Shown here one piece after another: positions 15,970 through 24,117 of a stretch of 64,000 nucleotides of DNA (within the stretch, counting starts at the first letter, position 1; the number at the start of each line of letters is the position of its first letter). This stretch comes from Dietzia natronolimnaea (GTDB lineage Bacteria; Actinomycetota; Actinomycetes; Mycobacteriales; Mycobacteriaceae). Under the pieces are notes generated by a model. The model was not told where the DNA came from and did not search any database. It was given only the letters and a program-made list of their open reading frames with translations. Position numbers and translations under genes: made by a program. Location: the NCBI RefSeq assembly GCF_039525805.1, contig NZ_BAAAHZ010000001.1, one strand, 5' to 3'.

Positions 15970-17907
15970 TCAGTTGCCGGGCAGGACCGGTATCCGGAAC
16001 TCCGGCAGACCCGGGATCCGTATCGCGTCGTCCGGCACCGGCGGCGGCGCGACCGGGCCGGGCGGCTCGTCCGCGGGTGCCGGACTCTCCACCCGACACT
16101 CGATCCGGACCCGGGGCGCATAGGTGGACGACACGGTGTCGGTGCTGACCGTCTCCTCGCCCCGCTGGACCACGCGGGCGACCCGGGCCGTGTACCCGTC
16201 GGCACCCGGGTCCGGGGTGCACCCGCCGCTGGTGACGACGCGCGTCTCGGCGCGCCGGAGGTCGGCCCGGGGCGCGGTCGAGACCCGGACCGTGTACTCG
16301 CGGGTCCCCCACAGTCTGACGGTGACCGAACCGCCACCACCGGAGGCGTCGATCACGAGACCGGTCCCCTGATCGTTGCGGAAGCCCACGTCCGCGGACG
16401 CGGTGGCGTCGCGGCCGGCGGGGAACTGCGCCCCGTCGACGCCCCGACCCGTCCGGACCAGCCCCTGCGCCCCGGACTCGAACGCCGCGTTGAACAGGGC
16501 GGTGGCCACCGCGTCGGCGGAGACGTCCCCGGAGACGGTGCCGGCGACATCGGCCATCGAGAAGGACTCGCCGGCGGGGACGAACTGCCCGGCGAGCGAG
16601 GCGATCATCGACTGCGCCCGGCCGCTGGCGCCCACCGCGACGGTGAACTCCCCGACCGGCTCGCGGATCCCGGCCCGCTCTGCCTCCTCGGTGGTGAGCT
16701 CAGGATCCCGGCCCACGTAGCCGACGGGGAGCACGCGCGGACCCTGGACGTCGGTGAGCTGTCCCGGGAGTGCGCCGAGCAGCGGACCCCACGAGACCGT
16801 GCGCCCCTGGACCGCGGGCACCACGGAGGCGGACGACCCGCTGAAGGAGAACGAGGCGTCCCGGCCCTCCTGCTCGGTCTCCTCCATCAGCGGCTCCAGG
16901 ATCCCCTTGGCCGCGTCCGCGTCGAACCGGGGTTGCAGCTCGGACCCCTCGCGCACGAAGGTCAGATACTCGCCGATCCGGTCCCGGGGGAACAGCACGG
17001 GCACGGCATCGGGGCCGTCGGCGTCGACCATCTCCAGCTCGCGCTCGGCGGGGACCGCCCGCTCCCTGCCCGGGGGCGGAGGCGGGGCCGGCAACCTGGT
17101 CGTGACGGTGGTGACGGGCGGCTCCGTGCCGTCCTCACGCATCCGCGAGGCCAGCAACGTCACGTCGCGCCCGGCGGCGGGTTCGGCCACGTCGCGGATG
17201 AGCGCGCGGACCTGGTCGGCCTGCGTCTCGGTGGGGGTGTAGTCGACCACGAGGTCGACGCCGTCGTCGTCGAGCCAGTGGGCGAGCACCGCGTCGCGCG
17301 AGCTCTCGATCCGCAGACGCTGGCCGTCCAACGGGATGGCGGAGCGGACCTCGTCACGGTCGAACCAGATGGCGCCCTCACGCGGGTCGAAGTCCGCCTG
17401 CAGGGCGAGTTTCTCCAGGAACTCGGTCAGCCGCGCGTCGGGGATCACGCTGGCGATGCCCACCTCGGTGGACCAGACCAGGCTGATCAGCCGGGTGAAC
17501 GGGTTGAGCGGCTGCTCCCCCGCCCGGTCGAGGGTGCCCTGCCAGTCCACGGACAGCCCGACCGATCGGGGATCGAGGGTGGTGGACACGACGCCGGCCC
17601 GCAGGTCGACCTCCTCGTCGACCCGTGGCCCCAGCTCGCGGATCAGGAGCTGCTCGGCGTCGGCCATGCGCATCCCACCGACCTGGATCCCGGCCACCTC
17701 GGCCCCGCGGGGGACCCGTCCGATGCTGTGGACCAGATCGAAGCCGTAGAGCACCGCCAGCCCCATGAACACGCCGACACCCGTGTGGATCCACCGCGAC
17801 CGCACGCGGTAGCGCCGCCGGTCGGCGGCCGCGGGATGGGGGCCCTCGCCCTCGACCACGACGGGCCGGGCGGGTCCGGCGTCGCCGGTGGTGGTGGAAT
17901 CGTCCAC
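15970..17907 (-). CDS. VanW-family membrane-anchored cell-wall protein
   Basis: A 645-residue protein with a cytoplasmic N-terminus of about 40 residues, one transmembrane helix (WIHTGVGVFMGLAVLYGFDL) and a large extracytoplasmic part. Two peptidoglycan-binding-like (YoaR) segments appear around 70-190 and 250-400, separated by a Pro-rich stretch. The VanW domain covers about 425-540, including GRAQSMIASLAGQFVPAGESFSM in split form and GFRNDQGTGLVIDA. A C-terminal beta-rich, Pro-rich tail follows. VanW domains occur in vancomycin-resistance clusters, but their activity is unknown; this gene gives no evidence of resistance. Start is GTG 17907, with GGAGG about 12 bases upstream. It sits between fadE5 and fadA2. 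Confidence 0.8.
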   Translation of the reverse strand: MDDSTTTGDAGPARPVVVEGEGPHPAAADRRRYRVRSRWIHTGVGVFMGLAVLYGFDLVHSIGRVPRGAEVAGIQVGGMRMADAEQLLIRELGPRVDEEVDLRAGVVSTTLDPRSVGLSVDWQGTLDRAGEQPLNPFTRLISLVWSTEVGIASVIPDARLTEFLEKLALQADFDPREGAIWFDRDEVRSAIPLDGQRLRIESSRDAVLAHWLDDDGVDLVVDYTPTETQADQVRALIRDVAEPAAGRDVTLLASRMREDGTEPPVTTVTTRLPAPPPPPGRERAVPAERELEMVDADGPDAVPVLFPRDRIGEYLTFVREGSELQPRFDADAAKGILEPLMEETEQEGRDASFSFSGSSASVVPAVQGRTVSWGPLLGALPGQLTDVQGPRVLPVGYVGRDPELTTEEAERAGIREPVGEFTVAVGASGRAQSMIASLAGQFVPAGESFSMADVAGTVSGDVSADAVATALFNAAFESGAQGLVRTGRGVDGAQFPAGRDATASADVGFRNDQGTGLVIDASGGGGSVTVRLWGTREYTVRVSTAPRADLRRAETRVVTSGGCTPDPGADGYTARVARVVQRGEETVSTDTVSSTYAPRVRIECRVESPAPADEPPGPVAPPPVPDDAIRIPGLPEFRIPVLPGN

Positions 17908-18014
17908 GGGTTCTCACGCCTCCTCACGAGCGGGGGACTCTCGACCCGGCGGGGCGTCGACCGGGGTTATCCCACCCGAACCACTGTGGCGTCCACTATG
18001 ACGGACCGGTACCG

Positions 18015-18055
18015 ATGAGTGCAGCCCCCGCGCCGTACGCGGGGGCTGCACTCAT
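18015..18055 (-). terminator. Terminator downstream of fadA2
   Basis: An 18-bp perfect stem (18015-18032 with 18038-18055) and the 5-nt loop CCGTA lie between the fadA2 stop and the VanW-family gene, so readthrough should be limited. Confidence 0.85.
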
Positions 18056-18101
18056 GAAACGACCAGCCGGCGGAGACGCCGGCGGGGTCAGCGCGTCGGG
18101 C

Positions 18102-19415
18102 TCACCGTTCGACGATGGCCGTGACGCCCTGACCACCGGCGGCGCAGATGGAGATGAGCGCGCGGCCCGAGCCCTTCTCCTCCAGCAGCTTGGCGGTCGC
18201 GGCCAGGATGCGGGCCCCGGTGGCGGCGAACGGGTGCCCGGCCGCCAGCGAGGAACCGTGGACGTTGAGCTTGCTGCGGTCGATCGATCCGAGCGCGGAG
18301 TCCAGACCGAGACGCTCGGTGCAGTACTCCTCGGACTCCCAGGCCGCGAGCGTGGCCAGGACCTGCGAGGCGAACGCCTCGTGGATCTCGTAGTAGTCGA
18401 AGTCCTGCAGGGTCAGGCCGTTGCGCTCCAGAAGCCGCGGGACCGCGTAGGTGGGCGCCATGAGGAGCCCGTCCGGGGTGCGGCCGTCGTGGCCGTGGAT
18501 GAAGTCCACCGCCGCGGTCTCGGAGTCCACCAGGTAGGCGCGGACGGGGAGCTTGTTCTCCTCCGCCCAGGCCTCGCTCGCCAGCAGGACCGCGGAGGCG
18601 CCGTCGGTGAGCGGGGTGGAGTTCCCGGCCGTCATGGTGGCCTCGGTGCCGTGGGCCTCGGCGTCGCGCTTGCCGAAGACCGGCTTGAGCGTGCCGAGCT
18701 TCTCCTCGGACGAGTCGGGACGCATGTTGTCGTCCCGCGGCACGCCGAGGAACGGGGTGACCAGGTCGTCCTGGAAGCCGGACTCGTAGGAGGCGGCGAG
18801 GTTGTGGTGGCTGGCCGCGGCGAGCGCGTCCTGGGCCTCACGGGTCACGCCGAGCTCGCGGGCGGTGATGGCGGCGTGCTCACCCATGGACAGTCCGGTG
18901 CGGGGCTCCGCGTTCTGCGGCTGCTCGGGGACCAGCGACTGCGGACGGATGTCGCCGAGGAGCTTGAGCCGGTCGACCGTGCTCTTGGCCGAGGTGACCT
19001 TGATGAGGATCTTGCGCAGGTCGTCGTTGACGGCCAGCGGGGCGTCGGAGGTGGTGTCGGTGCCGCCCGCGATCCCGGCGTCGATGCGGCCGACCGCGAT
19101 GGCGTCGGCGACCTGGATGGCCGTGGCCAGGCCGGTGCCGCAGGCCTGCTGCACGTCGTAGGCGGGGCTGGAGGAGTCGAGAACGGAGCCGATGACCGAC
19201 TCGCGGGTGAGGTTGAAGTCCCGGGCGTGCTTGAGGACGGCACCCGCGGCGACCATCCCGACGCGCTTGCCCTGCAGGTTGTAGCGGCTGGCGAGACCGT
19301 CGATCGCCGCGGTGAGCATGTCCTGGTTGGAGGCGTCCGCGTACTTGCCGTTGGATCGGGCGAAGGGGATTCGGTTGCCGCCTACGATGGCGACCTTGCG
19401 GGGGCTGGTGGTCAC
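18102..19415 (-). CDS. fadA2: Acetyl-CoA acyltransferase (thiolase), FadA2 type
   Basis: A 437-residue thiolase that cleaves 3-ketoacyl-CoA with CoA, or condenses acetyl-CoA. The nucleophilic cysteine is C92 in QQACGTGLATAI. The C-terminal part carries the second active-site cysteine motif (ICAAGGQG) and NVHGSSLAAGHPFAATGAR with the catalytic His. The start is GTG 19415, giving VTTSPRKVAIVGGNRIPFAR like mycobacterial FadA2, with GGGAG nine bases upstream. It is divergent from fabG4 across 122 bp containing an operator-like motif, so the two transcription units are probably co-regulated. Confidence 0.9.
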   Translation of the reverse strand: MTTSPRKVAIVGGNRIPFARSNGKYADASNQDMLTAAIDGLASRYNLQGKRVGMVAAGAVLKHARDFNLTRESVIGSVLDSSSPAYDVQQACGTGLATAIQVADAIAVGRIDAGIAGGTDTTSDAPLAVNDDLRKILIKVTSAKSTVDRLKLLGDIRPQSLVPEQPQNAEPRTGLSMGEHAAITARELGVTREAQDALAAASHHNLAASYESGFQDDLVTPFLGVPRDDNMRPDSSEEKLGTLKPVFGKRDAEAHGTEATMTAGNSTPLTDGASAVLLASEAWAEENKLPVRAYLVDSETAAVDFIHGHDGRTPDGLLMAPTYAVPRLLERNGLTLQDFDYYEIHEAFASQVLATLAAWESEEYCTERLGLDSALGSIDRSKLNVHGSSLAAGHPFAATGARILAATAKLLEEKGSGRALISICAAGGQGVTAIVER

Positions 19416-19475
19416 GTGTGTCACTCCCGTTTGATCTCGGTATCCGGTGGCCCGTAGCGCGGCCCGACGAGTATT

Positions 19476-19493
19476 GTTACTCAGCGGTAAGTT
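19476..19493. promoter_or_regulatory. Operator-like motif in the fadA2/fabG4 divergent promoter
   Basis: GTTACTCAGCGGTAAGTT contains TTAC-N6-GTAA and overlaps a second tight palindrome GTAAGTTAC. It shares 13 of 18 positions with the site before fadE5. A TetR-family lipid regulator is the likely reader (inference). Confidence 0.55.
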
Positions 19494-19537
19494 ACTTGTC
19501 GACCCGTAAGACCGCACCTCTCCAGGAGATGATCGCC

Positions 19538-20887
19538 ATGGCACAGGGCAACCTCGACCTCTATTCGCAGTTCGTGACCTCGGCCCCCGGGTCGTTCATC
19601 GCCGGCAAGGTCGGCCTCCCGCAGCCCGAGCAGCTCCGCCGGCACGAGGCCGGGCAGCCCGCCCTCCACGGCCCGGTCCTGGTCGGCGGCGAGGGCCGCC
19701 TGGTCGAGCCCGTCCGCGCGATCCTCGAGTCGGACTACGAGCTGGCCGGCGCGGACGCCGAGGGCAAGTTCGCCGGCCTGGTCTTCGACGCCACCGGCAT
19801 CCGCCGCACCGAGGACCTCAAGGCCCTGTTCGACTTCTTCAACCCCGTCGTCCGCCGCGTCGCCGCCAGCGGCCGCGTCGTGGTCCTGGGCACCACCCCG
19901 GAGGAGACCGGGTCGGTGGAGGAGCGCATCGCCCAGCGCGCGCTCGAGGGCTTCACCCGCTCGCTCGGCAAGGAGATGAAGCGGGGCACCACCGTCCAGC
20001 TGGTCTACGTCTCCGCCGACGCCGACACCGGCGCGTCGGGCCTCGAGTCCACCCTGCGCTTCATCCTCTCCGGCAAGTCCGCCTACGTCGACGCCCAGGT
20101 GTTCCGCGTGGGTGCCGGCGCCGCGACCGCCCCCGGGTCCTGGGACCGCCCCCTCGAGGGCAAGGTCGCCGTGGTCACGGGCGCGGCCCGGGGCATCGGT
20201 GCGGAGATCGCCGCCGTGCTCTCCCGCGACGGGGCGCACGTGATCTGCTGTGACGTCCCCGCCGCCGGCGAGTCCCTCTCCGCGACCGCCAACAAGGTGG
20301 GCGGCACCTCGCTGCCGCTCGACGTGACCGCCGCCGACGCCGCCGAGGTGCTGGCCAAGCACGTGCAGGAGCGCCACGAGGGCGTCATCGACATCCTGGT
20401 ACACAACGCGGGCATCACCCGCGACAAGACCCTGGCCGGCATGGACTCGGCGCGCTGGGACTCGGTCATGGCCGTCAACCTCGTCGCGCCGGAGCGGATC
20501 ACCGCCGAGCTCGCGGAGAAGGGCGTCCTCACCGAGGGCGGCCGCGTCGTGGGCGTCTCCTCGATGGCCGGGATCGCCGGCAACCGCGGCCAGACCAACT
20601 ACGCCGCCTCCAAGGCCGGCGTGATCGGGTTCGTCGACGGCGCCTCCGCCGAGCTGGCGTCCAAGAAGATCACCGTCAACGCCGTGGCCCCCGGCTTCAT
20701 CGAGACCCAGATGACCGCGGCCATCCCGTTCGCCACCCGCGAGGCCGGACGCCGCATGAACTCCATGCAGCAGGGCGGTCTGCCCGTCGACGTGGCCGAG
20801 ACGATCGCCTACTTCGCCAGCCCCGCCTCCTCCGCGGTCACCGACAACGTGATCCGCGTGTGTGGCCAGTCCCTCCTGGGCGCGTGA
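19538..20887 (+). CDS. fabG4: 3-oxoacyl-(ACP/CoA) reductase, FabG4 (high-molecular-weight FabG)
   Basis: At 449 residues this is the long FabG form: a flavodoxin-like, non-catalytic N-terminal domain (about 1-205) followed by a classical SDR domain. The SDR part shows VAVVTGAARGIGAEIA, the HNAGI motif and the catalytic S-Y355-K359 set in NYAASKAG. FabG4 proteins reduce 3-ketoacyl-CoA with NADH. ATG 19538 has AGGAG nine bases upstream. The stop codon overlaps the next gene by 4 bp, so FabG4 and HtdX are co-translated and act on consecutive intermediates. Confidence 0.92.
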   Translation: MAQGNLDLYSQFVTSAPGSFIAGKVGLPQPEQLRRHEAGQPALHGPVLVGGEGRLVEPVRAILESDYELAGADAEGKFAGLVFDATGIRRTEDLKALFDFFNPVVRRVAASGRVVVLGTTPEETGSVEERIAQRALEGFTRSLGKEMKRGTTVQLVYVSADADTGASGLESTLRFILSGKSAYVDAQVFRVGAGAATAPGSWDRPLEGKVAVVTGAARGIGAEIAAVLSRDGAHVICCDVPAAGESLSATANKVGGTSLPLDVTAADAAEVLAKHVQERHEGVIDILVHNAGITRDKTLAGMDSARWDSVMAVNLVAPERITAELAEKGVLTEGGRVVGVSSMAGIAGNRGQTNYAASKAGVIGFVDGASAELASKKITVNAVAPGFIETQMTAAIPFATREAGRRMNSMQQGGLPVDVAETIAYFASPASSAVTDNVIRVCGQSLLGA

Positions 20888-21888
20888 TCCAGGTGGATCG
20901 CTCGTCGTCGGAGAACACCGTGTCGCAGAACACCGGGTCGGAGAACACCGTGGAGTACACCCGCCTGCCCGCCATCCCCAACCTCCTGGCCCAGTACGGC
21001 AAGGCGGCCGTCGGCTCGGTTCCCGTGGTGGGCGGCAAGCGCGACGGCACGTCGATGCCCGACAAGGGCGTCGAGGTGGCCGGCGTGCGCGTGGACGTGG
21101 CCAATCTGGCCGCCTACGCCCGCGTCTGCGACCTGCGCTTCGGGGACGCCCTGCCGCTGACCTACCCGTTCACGCTGGCCTTCCCCCTGAGCATGCAGCT
21201 CATGTTGGACCCGGCCTACCCGGTCCCGGCCATGGGCTCGGTGCACCTGACCAACGAGATCGAGTCCCACCGCCCGCTGCGGGTGGGCGACGAGCTCTCG
21301 ATCCGCGCGCGGGCCGAGAACCTGCGGGAGCACCCCGCCGGGTTGCTGCTCGACATCGTCACGGAGATCCGTACCGGCGACGACGACCAGCCGGCCTGGG
21401 TCCAGCGGTCGGGCCTGCTCTCCAAGCGCCGGACGTCACTGACCCCTCCCAAGGACGCACCGCGCCCGCCGAGGCCCGAGCCGCCCACGGCCGCGGAGAT
21501 CGGTGACCCCACCGTGGTCAGGTCGGTGTCCGAGTCGCTGATCTCCGAGTACGCGTCGGTGTCCGGGGACCGCAACCCCATCCACGTCTCCAAGGTGGGC
21601 GCCAAGGCGTTCGGGTTCCCCAACGTCATCGCGCACGGGATGTGGACGGCCGCCACCATGCTCGGCGTGGTCGAGGGCGCCATCCCCGAGCGGGCGCGCT
21701 ACTCGGTGGAGTTCGGCAAGCCCGTCGTGCTCCCGGCCAAGCTGGCGATCTACGCCCGGCGCGGGTCCGGCCCGGGCGTCGGAACCGGTGTGGGCTCAGG
21801 CGCCGGCGACCCGGCCTGGTCGCTGCGGGTGCGCAACCCGCGCAAGCTCGGCACCGTGCACGCCACGGCCACCATCGAGGAGCTTTAG
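20884..21888 (+). CDS. htdX: (R)-3-hydroxyacyl-CoA/ACP dehydratase, MaoC-like
   Basis: A 334-residue double hot-dog dehydratase/hydratase. The catalytic pair is D229 and H234 in the hydratase-2 motif DRNPIH, followed by the conserved FPNVIAHGMW segment. The N-terminal half is the degenerate second hot-dog. It should interconvert 3-hydroxyacyl and trans-2-enoyl thioesters after FabG4. GTG 20884 overlaps the fabG4 stop (GTGA); GTG 20893 is an alternative. The order fabG4-htdX matches Mycobacterium tuberculosis Rv0242c-Rv0241c. A terminator follows. Confidence 0.9.
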   Translation: MIQVDRSSSENTVSQNTGSENTVEYTRLPAIPNLLAQYGKAAVGSVPVVGGKRDGTSMPDKGVEVAGVRVDVANLAAYARVCDLRFGDALPLTYPFTLAFPLSMQLMLDPAYPVPAMGSVHLTNEIESHRPLRVGDELSIRARAENLREHPAGLLLDIVTEIRTGDDDQPAWVQRSGLLSKRRTSLTPPKDAPRPPRPEPPTAAEIGDPTVVRSVSESLISEYASVSGDRNPIHVSKVGAKAFGFPNVIAHGMWTAATMLGVVEGAIPERARYSVEFGKPVVLPAKLAIYARRGSGPGVGTGVGSGAGDPAWSLRVRNPRKLGTVHATATIEEL

Positions 21889-21914
21889 ACCCCCCGCGGG
21901 CGCACGTCGTCCCC

Positions 21915-21956
21915 GACCCCGGCCCCCCGCCCATCGACGGACGGGGGGCCGGGGTC
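21915..21956 (+). terminator. Terminator of the fabG4-htdX operon
   Basis: A 15-bp stem (21915-21929 with 21942-21956), GACCCCGGCCCCCCG, with a 12-nt loop, 27 bp after the htdX stop. Confidence 0.85.
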
Positions 21957-22049
21957 TGTCGTCGGTGCGGTACCGCCCTCGGAAATATGTGCATATGGTC
22001 TGTGTCACACCACAAGTCGTCCGCACATCGCAGAGGAGCCGCAGATCGT

Positions 22050-23300
22050 ATGACCGCGACCGCCCGCACCACCACCGCCGCCCGTATCCGTTCCCGATCG
22101 ATGGCCGGGGTGGCCATGGCAGCCGCCGTCGCCCTCGCGGTCCCCGCCGTGGCACATGCCCAGTTCGGCTCCCTCGGCGCCGGCTCGGTGGACACCGGGT
22201 CCATCCCTCCGGACCTGCTCTTCCCGCCGGAGGTGGGCGTCGGTGCAGGCGAGGGCGTGCGGGTGGTCGAGGGCCCCGCCGTCACCACGGCGACCGTCAT
22301 CAACCAGCTCAACATCCCGTGGGACGTGGTCCGCGCCCCGGACGGCACGCTCCTGACCGGCGAGCGCGGCGGCCGTATGGTCGCGCAGCTCCCGGGGGGC
22401 GAACGGCGGGACGTCGCGATCAACCTTCCCGGCCTGGTACGCCAGTCCGAGAGTGGCCTGATGGGCATGGCGGTCGATGCCGGTTTCGCACAGAACCGCG
22501 AGATCCACGTGTGTTACTCCCAGAACGCCGGTGGGACCCGCGACAACCGGGTCACCACCTTCCGGGCGGCCGAGGACTGGTCCGCGATGACCCGGGTCCG
22601 CGACGTCGTCACCGGTATCCCCCTGGGTGCCGAGGGCATCCACAGCGGCTGCCGACTGCTGGTCGCCGGCGACGGGTCGATCTACATCGGCACCGGCGAC
22701 ATCTACAGTGCCACCGATCCGCAGGATCCCACTTCGCTCGCCGGAAAGACCCTGCACGTCAACCCCGACGGGACGCCCGCGTCGGGCGACTCGGTCATCC
22801 ACACGATCGGCCACCGCAACGTCCAGGGACTGGCCGTGCAGCCCGGCACCGGCCGTGTCTACTCCGCCGAGCACGGACCGGACCGCGACGACGAGGTGAA
22901 CCTCCTCGAGCCCGGTGCCAACTACGGCTGGAACCCGAACGTGAACGGTCAGTACAACCAGAACGTGCCGATGACCGACACCGAGCGGTTCCCGGACGCG
23001 GTGGAGGCCGTATGGTCCTCGGGTCGCCCGCCTCTGGCCCCGGCGGACATCGAGTTCCTGCGGGGCGAGGCGTGGGGCGAGTGGGAAGGCGCGCTGGCCA
23101 TGGCCAACCTCAGGGAACAGAAGCTGGTCCTGTTCCGCCTCTCGTCCGATGGCCGGTCGATCGTCGACGCCTCCGTGCTCCTCGAGGGTGATTTCGGCCG
23201 CTTGCGTTCGCTGACGCCCGAGCCGGACGGCTCACTGCTGGTCACCACGTCCAACGCGAACAACCGGGACGAGGTCTTCCGCGTCAGCCCGGCACGGTGA
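22050..23300 (+). CDS. Secreted PQQ-dependent sugar dehydrogenase-like protein
   Basis: A 416-residue exported six-bladed beta-propeller of the soluble glucose/sorbosone dehydrogenase family. A Sec signal ends AVPAVAHAQ near residue 33; no lipobox cysteine is present, unlike mycobacterial LppZ-type relatives. Family landmarks are NIPWDVVRAPDGTLL, RGGRM, ESGLMGMAVD, a GHRNVQGLA strand and YSAEHGPDRDDEVN before GANYGWN. It should oxidise sugars or alcohols outside the membrane if PQQ is available; no PQQ synthesis genes are seen here. ATG 22050 has AGAGGAG about 11 bases upstream. It runs convergent with the fructosamine kinase gene with a 7-bp gap and no visible terminator. Confidence 0.8.
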   Translation: MTATARTTTAARIRSRSMAGVAMAAAVALAVPAVAHAQFGSLGAGSVDTGSIPPDLLFPPEVGVGAGEGVRVVEGPAVTTATVINQLNIPWDVVRAPDGTLLTGERGGRMVAQLPGGERRDVAINLPGLVRQSESGLMGMAVDAGFAQNREIHVCYSQNAGGTRDNRVTTFRAAEDWSAMTRVRDVVTGIPLGAEGIHSGCRLLVAGDGSIYIGTGDIYSATDPQDPTSLAGKTLHVNPDGTPASGDSVIHTIGHRNVQGLAVQPGTGRVYSAEHGPDRDDEVNLLEPGANYGWNPNVNGQYNQNVPMTDTERFPDAVEAVWSSGRPPLAPADIEFLRGEAWGEWEGALAMANLREQKLVLFRLSSDGRSIVDASVLLEGDFGRLRSLTPEPDGSLLVTTSNANNRDEVFRVSPAR

Positions 23301-23307
23301 CCCGGGG

Positions 23308-24117
23308 TCAGAGCAGCAGAACCTTCCGGGCGGCGTCGGCCAGCGCGACCGCGTAGCCGGCGCCGTGACCGGCCGAGTGGGTGGCCAGCGGGTGCAGCTG
23401 ATGGAGCGGCACCCGCTGCCGCCACCCCTCACGCAGCGGGTGGCGCTGGTGGTAGCCGCGCAGGATCTCGTCCAGGTGCGGTGCCCCGAACAGCGCGAGC
23501 ATGGCCAGGTCTGTCTCGCGGTGTCCGCCGTGGGCGGCGGGGTCGATGAGCACGGCCTCGACGTCGTCGGCCCCGGCCGCGGCGCGCGCGGGCGCCCACA
23601 GCACGTTCCCCGTCCACAGGTCACCGTGGAGGCGGGCGGGTCTGTCGTCGGGGTGGTCCACGTCCCCGGCCGCGATCCGGTCGCAGGCGCGCTCGACGAC
23701 GGCGAGGTCGGCTCCGCCGAGCACCCCCAGATCCACCGCGATCGCGACGAACGGCCGCACGCGTTGCTCGGCGTAGAACTCGCCCCACGACCCCGTGGGG
23801 CGGCACTCCTGGGGGCGGTTGCCGATGAAGCACCGGCCCGCCCAGCCGTCGGCGGGTGCGCCCCAGGCGGCGGCCCCGGCATCGTGCATCACCGCCAGCG
23901 ACCGCCCGAACCGCCGGGCCGCCTGCGCCGTGGCGCGACCGGCGGGAACGGGCTCGAGCGCGATCTCGTCGTCGTCGACCCCCAGGACCTCCACCACCCG
24001 GGGCCCGCCGGGCGCCGCGGCGAGCCAGGCCAGCCCGGCGGCCTCGTGGCGGTAGAAGTCCGGCCCGTGGCCCGACCCGCTCTTGACGAACGGCCGCTTC
24101 TCTCGTGCCCCGCTCAT
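23308..24117 (-). CDS. Fructosamine kinase family protein
   Basis: A 269-residue kinase of the fructosamine-3-kinase/aminoglycoside phosphotransferase fold. The catalytic loop is LHGDLWTGNVLW, with the metal-binding Asp in LIDPAAHGGHRETDLAML. The N-terminal Lys and an EAAGLAWLA helix Glu are in place. It probably phosphorylates ketoamines on glycated proteins or metabolites, marking them for deglycation. ATG 24117 overlaps the stop of the MFS gene (ATGA) and has GGGAGA eight bases upstream, so the two are translationally coupled. Confidence 0.82.
   Translation of the reverse strand: MSGAREKRPFVKSGSGHGPDFYRHEAAGLAWLAAAPGGPRVVEVLGVDDDEIALEPVPAGRATAQAARRFGRSLAVMHDAGAAAWGAPADGWAGRCFIGNRPQECRPTGSWGEFYAEQRVRPFVAIAVDLGVLGGADLAVVERACDRIAAGDVDHPDDRPARLHGDLWTGNVLWAPARAAAGADDVEAVLIDPAAHGGHRETDLAMLALFGAPHLDEILRGYHQRHPLREGWRQRVPLHQLHPLATHSAGHGAGYAVALADAARKVLLL

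Noticed and set aside
15970..17907. Vancomycin-resistance gene
   Set aside because: A VanW domain alone does not give resistance, and no vanHAX-type ligase genes are present.
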